Source of the DNA: Gammaproteobacteria bacterium
GTDB lineage: Bacteria; Pseudomonadota; Gammaproteobacteria; Acidiferrobacterales; Sulfurifustaceae
Assembly (NCBI GenBank): GCA_016199745.1
Contig: JACQFZ010000002.1
Location: 1-40,323, forward strand
Length of the DNA: 40,323 nucleotides
Reading direction: 5' to 3'
A program made the translations under genes and the position numbers. A model generated the notes under the pieces. It was not told where the DNA came from and ran no database searches. It was given only the letters and a program-made list of their open reading frames with translations. Below, in pieces: positions 19,289-28,670 of the stretch; the stretch's first letter is position 1; each line of letters starts with the position of its first letter.

Positions 19289-19473
19289 GGGGCAACGCTT
19301 TCAGAGGTGCTATGCGAACAGCGTAAAAGCGCGTACTGTCCAGGTAGTCAGTTGACCAAATTGGCGCTTCAAAATATAAGACGATATGCCGCTTCTTTGA
19401 AAACCGCTTTCGGTTTTTGCACAGTAGTTCAGGGATCTCCCCCTAGGGAAAATAAACGGATTTTCAGAGACGG

Positions 19474-19479
19474 TATAAT
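19474..19479 (+). promoter_or_regulatory. Candidate -10 box upstream of the LuxR gene
   Basis: A perfect TATAAT 61 nt before the regulator start codon. No convincing -35 hexamer lies 16–18 nt upstream, so an activator may be needed. The rest of the 300-nt gap from 19237 contains only the terminator above. Confidence 0.45.
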
Positions 19480-19539
19480 CCTATTTCGTCTGCATGTTTT
19501 GTATTGCGCCATTTATACCCGCGAGGAGATTGTTGTGAC

Positions 19540-20376
19540 ATGGCCGACCAAGGCGCAACAAAAGTCGAAACACCCTCAACTAGTGCACGCTCGCCGTTGG
19601 ATGCGAAACAGCGCCTCGCCCTTATCGACGTAATCGACGAGCTCGAAGCAGTGAGTTCTGCGCAGGCGTTTATTGCTTGCGCCAACGGTAGTTTGCAAAA
19701 CGTTTTCCCGCATGGCGGTGTGGGCTGTGGTATCGGCAACATCGCCGACACCAGCGTAAGGCGCTATCGCATGTTGCTGCATAACTTTCCGCGTGAAGCG
19801 ATCGATGCATTGCGCCAGCAGGACGGCGGTGTCGATAGCCCGTTGATGGAACGTTGGCGCCAGCTGCGCGCGCCGATCTTGATCGAGTTCAACGGCGACG
19901 AAGAGGAAAAGCTCGGATCCGATGTTTACCGGCGTAGCCATGCTTGGCTCAGGCATGTACGTAAATATGATTATCGCAACGTTGCCGCTCATGGGCTGGT
20001 CGATCTGCAGGGCGAGCTAACCAGCTTTTTCTGCTTCATCCGCATGCCGGAGCGGCTCGGCGATAAGCATGTGTATTTGCTCAACCGGTTGACCCCGCAC
20101 CTGCACGTCGCACTAATACGCGCCAACACGACGATCGAAGATGTCAAAGCGCAAGACGCGCCGGCGAATCCGAAATTCGAGCTGAGCGATCGTCAGAGGG
20201 AAATTTTGCGCTGGCTACACTACGGCAAGACCAATGCCGAAATCGCCAACATTCTCGGCATCAGCGAGCGGAACGCCAGATATCACATCCAGGAAATATT
20301 CGCCAAGCTGAACGCCTTCAATCGCACCCAAGCGGTGGCGAAGGCGCTGGCACTGAACATTATTGAGTTCGGCTAA
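19540..20376 (+). CDS. LuxR-family transcriptional regulator, EpsA-like
   Basis: A 278-residue protein with a long N-terminal domain of unknown ligand and a C-terminal GerE/LuxR helix-turn-helix (LSDRQREILRWLHYGKTNAE, then IANILGISERNARYHIQEIF) near residues 212–270. The overall layout recalls EpsA, an activator linked to exopolysaccharide/exosortase loci, but the N-domain is not diagnostic. The ATG at 19540 is favoured because it follows a GAGGAG box. No receiver domain or acyl-homoserine-lactone-binding signature is evident. The adjacent genes are not exopolysaccharide genes, so the targets are unknown. Confidence 0.8.
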   Translation: MADQGATKVETPSTSARSPLDAKQRLALIDVIDELEAVSSAQAFIACANGSLQNVFPHGGVGCGIGNIADTSVRRYRMLLHNFPREAIDALRQQDGGVDSPLMERWRQLRAPILIEFNGDEEEKLGSDVYRRSHAWLRHVRKYDYRNVAAHGLVDLQGELTSFFCFIRMPERLGDKHVYLLNRLTPHLHVALIRANTTIEDVKAQDAPANPKFELSDRQREILRWLHYGKTNAEIANILGISERNARYHIQEIFAKLNAFNRTQAVAKALALNIIEFG

Positions 20377-20442
20377 AGCGATCCGCAAATCGCAGGTATT
20401 GGTTGGTGTGTGGGATGTGCCCTCACGTAGGTCTCGCAACGA

Positions 20443-20580
20443 CATCGTCGCCCTTGGCCAGATGAGTATTGCCCGCCGTATTCTTTTTCCGGCATTTCTA
20501 TTCTGTTCGGGTTGGTGCTGACGTTAGGCTAAGCGGGAAAAATGGGTGGCGGAGTTACTCGGCAAAGCCGAAAAATAACT
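20443..20580 (+). pseudogene. Decayed duplicate of the TM-helix gene 3' end
   Basis: In frame the sequence reads IVALGQM…RILFPAFLF, then GLVLTLG, a stop, and AGKMGGGVTRQSRKI. It aligns in order with the 3' end of the membrane gene at 18565–19236 (ALGQMDVGNGILYPAFLI … GLGGQKWAADQLDKFSKSKK). It has an internal stop and small deletions. It fills much of the 315-nt gap between the LuxR gene and the Shedu-like gene and must derive from a partial duplication. Confidence 0.7.
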
Positions 20581-20589
20581 GCCCGTTTG

Positions 20590-20618
20590 GACAGTAAAAG
20601 GAGCGCCTTTTTACTGTC
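20590..20618. terminator. Inverted repeat after the decayed gene copy
   Basis: GACAGTAAAAGG and CCTTTTTACTGTC pair around the loop AGCG with one extra T. The stem carries an A-run on one side and a T-run on the other. This is a plausible bidirectional terminator for the regulator gene and for the Shedu-like gene coming from the opposite strand. Confidence 0.6.
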
Positions 20619-20691
20619 AAACTTCGACGGAAGTTGTCGCCCAAGTTGTGACTATTACGCAATGCTAGTACCGGTGGTTCTTTCTGTTGGC

Positions 20692-21876
20692 TCAGCGGGA
20701 TTTATGTTCTTCGTTTGCGCCCATGAAAATATGAGCTAACGTGTCGAAGTCGATAATACTAATATTCTTATATCTTCGGGTCGCTTCAGAGATTTCTTGA
20801 TGATTGACGTTATCCCAGTTGCCTACCACTAGAATAAGTTGAGGGTCCCTAACTTCTATCCCATATTTTTCTTGCGCAAATTTTCTATTTTTTGGGTAGA
20901 GAAAATATTCTCGGTAATTGGCCAACTGCGCCGCTCCTTCTTCCACGCAATCAATGAATCGTCTTCTTCTTCTTTTGCCCCGAAAGATTGATCTTTTATT
21001 TAAAAGCGCGGTTTTTAAATCATATATGTCGTAAGAGCCGTCGTTACGCTGCACCAATAGGTCAGGATTTATCGCATCATCCGTAACGTTTCCATCGTGT
21101 TCCAGCCATGTCAAGTGTGGCTCATATATAAAATGTGATGTCTGGAATGCCGTTTGAATAACTTCCGGATGGTTTCGAATGAATTCTCCTATGGTGGTTT
21201 CGTGAAGACCTGGAAGTAGGTACATGCTTTGAAATTGGCCGCCCACAATAAGCCGTTCTTCTTTCCCTTGTGCAACAGTATGTACAGCTTTAACTTCAGC
21301 TCCCTTGGTGACGTCTTTGAAGAGATTAATTAGTTTGTCACGAGATATATTTTTTTTGACTATAAGAAGCTCGAGGATACTTTTGCACCTATAAAGATTT
21401 TCCTGCGTATTAATTAATACAGAATTCTCAACACAATAGGATGAAAAATTTTCCCCAAAATCAAGGACACTTCCTCTACCAGCAACGTGATTCAACTTTG
21501 AGGGATACAGCTCAATAAATGGAAATCGCTTTTGGGCAACTTCGAAATCTGTGTTTTGGGCAAGACATACAAATCTTAAACCGGTATGGCCATCCATACG
21601 CATCAGAGGCTGAGGCGGTTTGTCGTCAAATTGACTTAGGTAACGGTATACAGACGTTTCTTTATGTCTTTTAGTTGTAAGTCCTTTGAAATATTTCGTT
21701 GCACCTAATAGTTCAGCTATTAAGAAATTCTGACATTCAGTGACCAGCAATATATTCGGAAAGAGAATAATCCCGTCGCCAGAGTCCGTGTTCCCTGATT
21801 GTTGTTGCGCGGCGATATGCTTTAAATAGCCGGTCCACCATGATTCGGTTTCGGTAACGAACTTCTCAAACAACAT
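20692..21876 (-). CDS. Shedu-like (DUF4263) PD-(D/E)XK nuclease, antiphage defence candidate
   Basis: Shedu proteins are single-gene phage-defence nucleases. This 394-residue protein has a C-terminal domain with a helix GEFIRNHPEVIQTAF (about 230–244). The nuclease core follows: INPDLLVQRNDG (PD at 271–272), YDIYDLK (DLK at 286–288) and a later QLANYREYF (Q317). These fit the E…PD…(D/E)xK…Q order of the SduA-type domain. The N-terminal 220 residues are not recognised and may be the sensing part. The gene is clearly AT-richer than its neighbours and sits between a decayed gene copy and uvrA, which suggests horizontal acquisition. The identification rests on motif order, not on a search. Confidence 0.75.
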   Translation of the reverse strand: MLFEKFVTETESWWTGYLKHIAAQQQSGNTDSGDGIILFPNILLVTECQNFLIAELLGATKYFKGLTTKRHKETSVYRYLSQFDDKPPQPLMRMDGHTGLRFVCLAQNTDFEVAQKRFPFIELYPSKLNHVAGRGSVLDFGENFSSYCVENSVLINTQENLYRCKSILELLIVKKNISRDKLINLFKDVTKGAEVKAVHTVAQGKEERLIVGGQFQSMYLLPGLHETTIGEFIRNHPEVIQTAFQTSHFIYEPHLTWLEHDGNVTDDAINPDLLVQRNDGSYDIYDLKTALLNKRSIFRGKRRRRRFIDCVEEGAAQLANYREYFLYPKNRKFAQEKYGIEVRDPQLILVVGNWDNVNHQEISEATRRYKNISIIDFDTLAHIFMGANEEHKSR

Positions 21877-21901
21877 TGTTCGTTACCTGTGGTTAACTAA
21901 A

Positions 21902-24760
21902 TTAGCCAAACTTCCGTTGCGGCTCGGCGGCACGCACGAGCACCGGTTTTAGAAAATGCCCGGTGTGCGACGCACGATTCTCGGCGATTTGCTCCGGCGT
22001 GCCGACGGCGACGATTTCACCGCCGCCGCTGCCGCCTTCTGGCCCCAAGTCGACCAACCAATCGGCGGTCTTGATCACATCTAGGTTGTGCTCGATAACG
22101 ACAACGGTATTGCCGGCATCGCGCAAACGCGCGAGCACGACCAAGAGTTGTTGGATATCGTGGAAGTGCAGGCCGGTAGTCGGTTCGTCGAGAATGTATA
22201 AGGTGCGGCCGGTATCGCGTTTCGACAATTCGCGGGCAAGCTTGACGCGCTGCGCTTCGCCGCCGGACAACGTGGTCGCGCTCTGGCCGAGCGTTATATA
22301 AGACAGGCCGACGTCCATCAGCGTCTCCAGCTTGCGCCGGATTACTGGGATCGGTTCGAAGAAGGCGAGCGCGTCTTCGACGGTCATCTTCAGCACTTCG
22401 TCGATGGTTTTGCCCTTGTAATGAATTTCCAGCGTCTCGCGGTTGTAGCGTTTGCCTTTGCAGACGTCGCACGACACATAAACGTCGGGCAAGAAGTGCA
22501 TCTCGACCTTGATTAAGCCGTCGCCTTGGCAGGCTTCGCAACGACCGCCGCGGACGTTGAACGAAAACCGGCCGGGGCCGTAGCCGCGGCTGCGTGCTTC
22601 CGGAACGGCCGAAAACAAATCGCGAATATGCGTGAACAAACCGGTGTAGGTCGCCGGGTTCGAGCGTGGCGTACGACCGATCGGCGATTGGTCGATATCG
22701 ACCACCTTGTCGAATTGGTCGAGGCCTTCGATCGCTTTATGCGGTGCCGGCTCGGTGTGTGAGTCGTACAAGTGCTTCGCGGCGACGGCGTAGAGCGTGT
22801 CGTTGATTAGCGTGGATTTGCCGGAGCCGGAAACGCCGGTGACGCAGGTCAGCAGGCCGATAGGGATGGCGGCGTCGACGTTCTTCAAGTTGTTGCCGCT
22901 GGCGCCGCGGATAATCAATTGCCGGTCGCGATCGAACGGCGTGCGCCGTTCCGGCACTTCGATGCGGCGTTGGCCGCTCAAGTATTGGCCGGTGAGCGAA
23001 TTGGGGTTGCGCATGATCTCGTCGGGCACACCTTGCGCCACGACTTGGCCGCCGTGCACGCCGGCGCCGGGGCCGACGTCGAGCACATAATCGGCGGCGT
23101 GGATCGCGTCTTCGTCGTGTTCGACGACGATGACGGTGTTACCGAGATCGCGCAGATGGCGTAGCGTGTCGAGCAGGCGCGAGTTGTCGCGTTGATGCAG
23201 ACCGATCGACGGCTCGTCGAGGATGTACATGACGCCGACTAAGCCGGCGCCAATTTGCGACGCCAAGCGAATGCGTTGCGCTTCGCCGCCGGATAAGGTT
23301 TCGGCCGAACGTGCGAGCGTCAGGTAGTCGAGGCCGACGTTCACCAAGAAACCGAGACGATTGTGAATTTCCTTGACGATCTTGGCGGCGATCTCGCGCC
23401 GTTGGCCGTCAAAATTGAGCGACTCGAAGAACGCCAGCGCTTTGCCGATGGGCAACTCGGTCAGCGCGTGCAGCGGTTTCTCGGCGACGTACACGTGCCG
23501 CGCTTCCGGTTTCAAGCGGCTGCCGCCGCAGGCCTCGCACGGGCGATTGCTCAAATACTTCGACAGCTCCTCGCGGATCGATTCCGATTCGGAATCGCGA
23601 TAACGCCGCTCCATATTAGGAATGACGCCTTCGAACGCGTGCGTGCGTTTGTACACGCTGCCGCGATCGCCGTGGTAGCTGAACTTGATTGGCTCGTCGC
23701 CGCTGCCGTGCAGAATGATTTCGCGAACCTTCTTCGGCAAGCTTTGGAACGGCTTGTCCAGATCGAATTTGTAATGCTTAGCCAGCGACTCCAGCATTTG
23801 AAAATAGAACGCGTTGCGCCGATCCCAGCCGCGGATCGCGCCGGCCGGCAACGGTAGCGTGGCATCGCTGATGACGCGCGCTGGGTCGAAGAATTGATGC
23901 ACGCCCAGACCATCGCATGAGGGACAAGCGCCGGCCGGGTTGTTGAACGAGAATAGCCGCGGCTCGAGCTCGGACAAACTGTAGCCACATTGAGTACAGG
24001 CGTAGCGCGACGAGAACACGATCTCTTGTGCGGCTTTGCCTTCGTCGGGAATCGTCACCACGCGCACCAGACCATTACTGAGGTTGATAGCGTTCTCGAA
24101 CGATTCGGCTAAGCGCTGTTCCTGACCTTTACGGGCGACGACGCGATCGACCACGGCTTCGATCGTATGCTTCACGTTCTTCTTGAGTGTCGGCGCTTCG
24201 TCCAGCTCGACGACGATGCCGTCGATTCGTGCCCGCACGTAGCCCTGCGCGCGTAGTCCCTCGAGCACGTGCAAGTGCTCGCCTTTGCGCTCATCGATCA
24301 GCGGCGCTAACAACAGCAATTTCGTGCCGTCGGGCAACGCCAGCGTATGGTCGACCATCTGGCTGACCGTTTGTGCCTCTAGTTTCACGCCGTGTTCGGG
24401 ACAGCGTGGCTCCCCGACGCGAGCGTAAAGCAGGCGCAAATAATCGTGGATTTCGGTGACCGTGCCGACCGTCGAGCGCGGGTTGTGCGACGTCGATTTC
24501 TGCTCGATCGAGATCGCCGGGCTCAGGCCTTCGATCAAATCGACGTCCGGTTTTTCCATCAGCGCGAGGAACTGGCGCGCGTACGCCGACAGCGATTCGA
24601 CATACCGCCGTTGGCCCTCGGCATAGAGCGTGTCGAACGCGAGCGACGATTTGCCCGAGCCCGACAGGCCGGTAAGGACGATGAGCTTGTCGCGTGGCAG
24701 ATCGACGTCGATGTTCTTAAGGTTGTGCGTGCGGGCACCGCGGATGCGGATTTGGTCCAT
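21902..24760 (-). CDS. uvrA: Excinuclease ABC subunit A
   Basis: UvrA is the damage-scanning ATPase of nucleotide excision repair and loads UvrB at lesions. Both ABC ATPase modules are present: Walker [10 protein letters not shown] and GVSGSGKST, signatures LSGGEAQRI and LSGGEAQRV, and Walker [11 protein letters not shown] and [10 protein letters not shown]. There are two zinc modules (CTQCG…CPSCDG and CEACQG…CDVCKG). The ATG at 24760 ([17 protein letters not shown]) gives 952 residues, near E. coli's 940. The longer open frame upstream is not homologous. It is divergent from the MFS gene, an arrangement also seen in other gammaproteobacteria. Confidence 0.98.
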   Translation of the reverse strand: MDQIRIRGARTHNLKNIDVDLPRDKLIVLTGLSGSGKSSLAFDTLYAEGQRRYVESLSAYARQFLALMEKPDVDLIEGLSPAISIEQKSTSHNPRSTVGTVTEIHDYLRLLYARVGEPRCPEHGVKLEAQTVSQMVDHTLALPDGTKLLLLAPLIDERKGEHLHVLEGLRAQGYVRARIDGIVVELDEAPTLKKNVKHTIEAVVDRVVARKGQEQRLAESFENAINLSNGLVRVVTIPDEGKAAQEIVFSSRYACTQCGYSLSELEPRLFSFNNPAGACPSCDGLGVHQFFDPARVISDATLPLPAGAIRGWDRRNAFYFQMLESLAKHYKFDLDKPFQSLPKKVREIILHGSGDEPIKFSYHGDRGSVYKRTHAFEGVIPNMERRYRDSESESIREELSKYLSNRPCEACGGSRLKPEARHVYVAEKPLHALTELPIGKALAFFESLNFDGQRREIAAKIVKEIHNRLGFLVNVGLDYLTLARSAETLSGGEAQRIRLASQIGAGLVGVMYILDEPSIGLHQRDNSRLLDTLRHLRDLGNTVIVVEHDEDAIHAADYVLDVGPGAGVHGGQVVAQGVPDEIMRNPNSLTGQYLSGQRRIEVPERRTPFDRDRQLIIRGASGNNLKNVDAAIPIGLLTCVTGVSGSGKSTLINDTLYAVAAKHLYDSHTEPAPHKAIEGLDQFDKVVDIDQSPIGRTPRSNPATYTGLFTHIRDLFSAVPEARSRGYGPGRFSFNVRGGRCEACQGDGLIKVEMHFLPDVYVSCDVCKGKRYNRETLEIHYKGKTIDEVLKMTVEDALAFFEPIPVIRRKLETLMDVGLSYITLGQSATTLSGGEAQRVKLARELSKRDTGRTLYILDEPTTGLHFHDIQQLLVVLARLRDAGNTVVVIEHNLDVIKTADWLVDLGPEGGSGGGEIVAVGTPEQIAENRASHTGHFLKPVLVRAAEPQRKFG

Positions 24761-24850
24761 AGCGAAGTGTCTTCGAACGGTTAAAGGGACGAGCCTATGG
24801 TGCACATCGAGGTGCAGCCTCGGTTTCCGAACTCGTATATCTGGAAACCG

Positions 24851-24878
24851 GCGCGCGGCGCCGACAGGCGCCGCGCGC
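24851..24878. other. GC-only 12-bp hairpin in the uvrA–MFS divergent region
   Basis: GCGCGCGGCGCC and GGCGCCGCGCGC pair perfectly around GACA. There is no adjacent T-run in the direction that would terminate either gene. It lies between two divergent start regions and would sit in the 5' leader of uvrA or near its promoter. No LexA box was recognised with confidence. Confidence 0.6.
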
Positions 24879-24993
24879 GCCAAAAAACTCCATAGAAGGA
24901 CTTTTTGGCAATCTGGTAGTATACGCGCCTCAAAAGACGAGAACCAAAACGATTGCCACCGGTAGCCGGTGCGGATCGTCTGCGAATTTTCCC

Positions 24994-26205
24994 ATGCGCA
25001 CCCGTAATAATCCGATGACGCCCGACGAGCGCCGCGCCGTCGGTCTGCTGTCCGCCATGTACGCGTTGCGTATGGCAGGGCTATTTCTGATCTTCCCGGT
25101 TTTCTCGCTGTACGCCCAAACCCTTTCCGGCTACAGCCCGACGCTGATGGGCCTGGCCCTCGGCGGTGCCTATGGCCTGGCGCAGGCGCTGTTGCAGATT
25201 CCCTTCGGTATCGCCTCCGACCGTTTCGGCCGCAAACCGGTCATTGCCTTGGGACTGGTGCTATTCGCCGTTGGTTCCGTCGTTGCGGCAATGTCGTCTT
25301 CCATTTGGGGCGTGATTATCGGCCGGACCGTGCAGGGGGCGGGTGCGATTTCGGCCCCGGTCATGGCGTTGCTCGCCGACCTTACGCGCGAGCAGCAGCG
25401 TACCAAGGCGATGGCCATGATCGGCATCACCATCGGCGCGTCGTTTATCGTTTCGTTAATCGTCGGTCCGATGCTTGCCAACCTCTTTGGCGTGACCGGC
25501 ATTTTCTGGTTTACCGCTGCCGGCGCGGTGTCGGCGTTGGCGTTGTTGCTATTGGCGGTACCGTCGCCGACGCGGAGTACGGTGCCGGCCCGTTCCGGTC
25601 GGATGGCCGAGTTCGCCCGTGTGTTGCGCGACCCGCAGTTGCTACGGCTCAACGTCGGCATCTTTGTCGTGCACATGACGATCCCGGCATTGTTCGTCGT
25701 ATTGCCGCATATTCTCGTCGACTATGTTGGGCTGCCGGCGGTTGACCATTGGAAGCTGTATTTGCCGGTGATGTTGCTCGGCGTGGTGGTAATGGCGCCC
25801 GTGCTCGGTTACACCAGCCGGCGTGACGATTTGTTGCGGTTGGTTTTTATCGGCGGCATCGCCGTGTTGCTCGTCGCCGAGATATCGCTGGGTGTGAGCT
25901 TCCATTCGTTTGCCTGGCTAGTCGTTAGCCTGGCGTTGTTCTTCGCCGCGTTTAACTTGTTGGAAGCGATGTTGCCATCGACCGTGTCGCGATTGGCACC
26001 GCCCGCGGCTAAGGGCACGGCGCTCGGCGTGTACAGCACCTCGCAGTTTCTCGGTGTTTCTTTCGGTGGTTGGATGGGCGGGTTTGTTTACCATCACGTC
26101 GGCATCGTTGGCGTACTGGTGTTTGCCGCACTGGGTGTCGCCGGTTGGTTGCTCCTTGCCATTACCGCGCCGCCGTTCAAGCTGAATTCCAGCGCCGCTC
26201 GCTAA
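24994..26205 (+). CDS. Major facilitator superfamily transporter
   Basis: A 403-residue inner-membrane protein with about twelve hydrophobic segments. The MFS signature loop [12 protein letters not shown] lies between TM2 and TM3, and a [20 protein letters not shown] segment fits motif C/B regions of drug-antiporter-type MFS proteins. The general layout is close to YajR-type proteins, but it lacks an obvious C-terminal ferredoxin-like domain. The substrate is unknown. The start at 24994 has no clear Shine-Dalgarno box; the ATG at 25015 ([10 protein letters not shown]) is an alternative. It lies in the conserved uvrA–MFS–ssb neighbourhood. Confidence 0.88.
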   Translation: MRTRNNPMTPDERRAVGLLSAMYALRMAGLFLIFPVFSLYAQTLSGYSPTLMGLALGGAYGLAQALLQIPFGIASDRFGRKPVIALGLVLFAVGSVVAAMSSSIWGVIIGRTVQGAGAISAPVMALLADLTREQQRTKAMAMIGITIGASFIVSLIVGPMLANLFGVTGIFWFTAAGAVSALALLLLAVPSPTRSTVPARSGRMAEFARVLRDPQLLRLNVGIFVVHMTIPALFVVLPHILVDYVGLPAVDHWKLYLPVMLLGVVVMAPVLGYTSRRDDLLRLVFIGGIAVLLVAEISLGVSFHSFAWLVVSLALFFAAFNLLEAMLPSTVSRLAPPAAKGTALGVYSTSQFLGVSFGGWMGGFVYHHVGIVGVLVFAALGVAGWLLLAITAPPFKLNSSAAR

Positions 26206-26291
26206 ACCGTTTCGCAACGATGCTGACACGTCAGCGTTAGCTCGACGGCATAGTGATCGGAACGTAATAAATAATAAGCAGGAAGAATCAT

Positions 26292-27101
26292 ATGAATCTT
26301 TTACGTTACGCCTCGCAGTTACCTGGATTTCTCGGTCTATGGACGCGATTTCCCGTCGGTCCGCTGAAGACCCGAGTTCGATACGGTGTCTTTCCTTATC
26401 CGCAATATGCCTACGGTGTGTATTGGTCGGCGTACTTGGCATCGTGCCTCGGTATTCCGCGCATCACCGTCGCTGAATTCGGCGTGGCCGGCGGCCGCGG
26501 TCTCCTGGCTTGCGAAAAGATCAGTGCAGAAGTGGAGTCCGCCGTCGGTGTCGGTATCGATGTCGTCGGCTTCGACAGCGGCGAAGGGATGCCGAAGGCG
26601 GTCGACTATCGAGACCTGCCGCACATTTGGTCGGAAGGTTTTTACCGGATGGATCAAGCGAAGCTACGCGCCCGACTGCGCCGGGCCAAGCTGATTCTGG
26701 GGGATGTGCGGGAGACCGTCCCGCAATGGCTCGCTTCTAATCCCGCGCCGCTGGGGTTTATCGCTTTCGACCTGGATTATTACAGCTCGACCAAAGCGGC
26801 CTTCGCTATTTTCAAAGGCAATGAATCCAGCCATTTGCCGCGGGTCCATTGTTATTTCGATGACGTCGCCTCGAACGATCTAGGCTGCATGTCGCAGTAC
26901 GTCGGCGAGCTGTTGGCGATTCGCGAGTTCAATGAAGCGCATGACGATCGAAAGATCAGTAAATTTGAATTGCTGCGTTTGTGTCGCACTCGGTGGGAAG
27001 ATTGGCAGGAGCGAACCTACATTTTTCATAATTTCACCCATCCGCAGTACAACACCTTGGTTATTCCGCCGGACTCCAAACGTGCTCAGCTGCCGCTATG
27101 A
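26292..27101 (+). CDS. TylF-like SAM-dependent methyltransferase (putative)
   Basis: A 269-residue soluble protein with a Rossmann-type SAM site VAEFGVAGGRG (about 60–70), then GFDSGEGMP (93–101), LGDVRETVP, FIAFDLDYYSS (DLD at 160–162) and YFDDV (190–191). The paired aspartates recall the metal-dependent sugar O-methyltransferases of the TylF/macrocin type. The substrate is unknown. It has a good AGGAAG ribosome binding site. It interrupts the usual MFS–ssb adjacency, so it may be a local insertion. No glycosyltransferase genes are near. Confidence 0.65.
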   Translation: MNLLRYASQLPGFLGLWTRFPVGPLKTRVRYGVFPYPQYAYGVYWSAYLASCLGIPRITVAEFGVAGGRGLLACEKISAEVESAVGVGIDVVGFDSGEGMPKAVDYRDLPHIWSEGFYRMDQAKLRARLRRAKLILGDVRETVPQWLASNPAPLGFIAFDLDYYSSTKAAFAIFKGNESSHLPRVHCYFDDVASNDLGCMSQYVGELLAIREFNEAHDDRKISKFELLRLCRTRWEDWQERTYIFHNFTHPQYNTLVIPPDSKRAQLPL

Positions 27102-27251
27102 AGTAGGGCGGTTAGGCTCGATTGGGCGGGTATTTGCCGTATTTACTTGGGTTTGTTCGACGCTCAGGATCGGGCTAGACTAGCCGTCCCCATAATTCGC
27201 GCGTGACTTAATCGTGACTGCACGCGCGACTCGACTCTGGAGGTTCAAGTC

Positions 27252-27734
27252 ATGGCACGTGGTGTAAACAAAGTCATCCTCGTCGGCAATCTGGGTAAGG
27301 ACCCTGAAGTCCGTTACTCGCCCAACGGTCAGGCCATCGCCAATTGTACGATTGCGACGTCGGAATCGTGGAAAGACAAGAACACCGGCGAGAAGCAGGA
27401 GCGTACCGAGTGGCACCGTATCGTGTTCTTCGGCCGCCTCGCCGAGATCGCCGGCGAATATTTGAAGAAAGGTTCGCAGATTTACGTAGAAGGCCGCCTA
27501 CAAACCCGCAAGTGGCAGGACAAAGACGGCCACGATCGTTACACCACGGAAGTGGTTGCCACCGAAATGCAGAGGCTAGGTTCACGCGGCGGCGCTGGTA
27601 TGCCGAGCGAGGCACCGGGTGAAGCAATGGGCTCGTACGAGTCGGCGCCGGCGCCGGCGCGTACTGCCGGTGGCAGTAGCGGTGGTAGTGCGAAGAGCTC
27701 GGGTGCCGATTTCGACGACGATATTCCGTTCTAA
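27252..27734 (+). CDS. ssb: Single-stranded DNA-binding protein
   Basis: SSB coats single-stranded DNA in replication, recombination and repair. The OB-fold start [21 protein letters not shown], the segment [20 protein letters not shown] and [16 protein letters not shown] are canonical. A glycine/serine/alanine-rich linker leads to the acidic tip DFDDDIPF, which recruits partner proteins. It has 160 residues (E. coli 178). An ATG after CTGGAGG and a strong terminator downstream define a single transcription unit. Confidence 0.98.
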   Translation: MARGVNKVILVGNLGKDPEVRYSPNGQAIANCTIATSESWKDKNTGEKQERTEWHRIVFFGRLAEIAGEYLKKGSQIYVEGRLQTRKWQDKDGHDRYTTEVVATEMQRLGSRGGAGMPSEAPGEAMGSYESAPAPARTAGGSSGGSAKSSGADFDDDIPF

Positions 27735-27758
27735 GAAGACATCGCTAGCAACGTTAAC

Positions 27759-27794
27759 AAAAAAACGGCATCCAATGCGGATGCCGTTTTTTTT
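27759..27794. terminator. Intrinsic terminator after ssb
   Basis: Perfect stem ACGGCATCC/GGATGCCGT with loop AATGC, flanked by an A-run and eight T. The symmetry allows action in both directions, also serving the opposite-strand regulator at 27921–28178. Confidence 0.95.
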
Positions 27795-27920
27795 GCATTG
27801 GATACCAAGGATTGTCGTGGCTCCGGTGTGGATATGCCGAGAGAGCCAACACGGGCCTCTGATGTCGGAAAGAGTGCAAAGCAGTGACCGCCGAACTTCA
27901 CCGTATCATCGTCCGGCATT

Positions 27921-28178
27921 TCATACTATTTCCCTGCGTCTCCGAGCCTCATCGACTCGCTTAGCCGGAATCAACACACCTTTATGAAACGCCTGCGTAA
28001 TCGCATGGGGTATATTCGACGCTTCTAACTTTTCGACGAGATTGCGAATGTGCATGCGCACGGTACAAACTCGGATACCAAGGATTACCGCGATCTCGTT
28101 TCCCGACTTACCGAGGGATAACCAATTTAAGACATCTTGCTCCCGAACCGACAATGAGACTCGCTTCCTTTGGCCCAT
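27921..28178 (-). CDS. Stand-alone LuxR/GerE helix-turn-helix protein
   Basis: An 85-residue protein made almost only of a GerE-type DNA-binding domain: LSVREQDVLNWLSLGKSGNE, then IAVILGIRVCTVRMHIRNLVEKL. There is no receiver or ligand-binding domain. Such orphan HTH proteins act as constitutive or co-regulated DNA binders, for example with a partner protein. It lies downstream of the csrA array on the same strand (gap of 29 nt to csrA), so co-transcription is likely. Its targets are unknown. Confidence 0.8.
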   Translation of the reverse strand: MGQRKRVSLSVREQDVLNWLSLGKSGNEIAVILGIRVCTVRMHIRNLVEKLEASNIPHAITQAFHKGVLIPAKRVDEARRRREIV

Positions 28179-28207
28179 TCAATTCCCCTTTAATTTTCCC
28201 TGACGGC

Positions 28208-28417
28208 CTATCTGTCCATTACTAACAATGATTGACTCCCTGTTGCTAATGCACGCTTTTGTTTGATTCGCTCGTAGACCTCTTCGCGGTGAACAGGAAC
28301 TTCCTTTGGCGCATCAACGCCAATTCTTATCTGATTACCATTAGTCCTAAGCACCGTTATCCGAACGTTGTTACCGACACAAATGGATTGTCCTATCCGT
28401 CTCGTAATAGTCAGCAT
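28208..28417 (-). CDS. csrA: Carbon storage regulator CsrA
   Basis: CsrA is a dimeric RNA-binding protein that blocks or stabilises mRNAs at GGA motifs. The sequence begins [12 protein letters not shown], with the RNA-contacting arginines at 6–7, and continues [21 protein letters not shown], including the conserved HRE arginine. It has 69 residues (E. coli 61), with a short C-terminal extension. The ribosome binding site AAGGAAGGAAA is strong. It starts 3 nt after the stop of a second csrA-like gene, so the two are one operon. Confidence 0.95.
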   Translation of the reverse strand: MLTITRRIGQSICVGNNVRITVLRTNGNQIRIGVDAPKEVPVHREEVYERIKQKRALATGSQSLLVMDR

Positions 28418-28420
28418 GAT

Positions 28421-28660
28421 TTATTTTCCTTCCTTGTCTAAGAATGTTGCGTGCGATCGGGTGTTACAGCGCAATATCGACACCGAACTTCTCTCGCCTC
28501 GTTTAATAATTTGGTAGATTTCTTGACGGTACACGGACATGTTTTTCGGTACACCAATGCCGACGCGTACCTCGCCGTCCTTAACTACCAGCAGAGTGAT
28601 GGCGACTTCGTCGCCGACGCTTAGCGTCTTGCCAACACTGCCAATGAAAGTGAGATGCAC
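28421..28660 (-). CDS. Divergent CsrA-like protein
   Basis: A 79-residue protein aligned with CsrA through GKTLSVGDEVAITLLVV, GEVRVGIGVPKNMSVYRQEIYQ. The usual LTRR segment is replaced by LTFIGS, so the two N-terminal RNA-contacting arginines are lost, while the arginine in YRQE is kept. A C-terminal extension of about 20 residues has no match I recognise. The start is a GTG at 28660 lying inside the disrupted region of a third csrA-like frame. It may be an RNA-binding variant, a heterodimer partner or a decaying gene. Confidence 0.75.
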   Translation of the reverse strand: MHLTFIGSVGKTLSVGDEVAITLLVVKDGEVRVGIGVPKNMSVYRQEIYQIIKRGERSSVSILRCNTRSHATFLDKEGK

Positions 28661-28670
28661 TTTTTTCCGG

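Noticed and set aside
24761-24883. Longer N-terminus for uvrA
   Set aside because: The extra 41 residues cover the GC hairpin and do not resemble Uvr[10 protein letters not shown] is the normal start.
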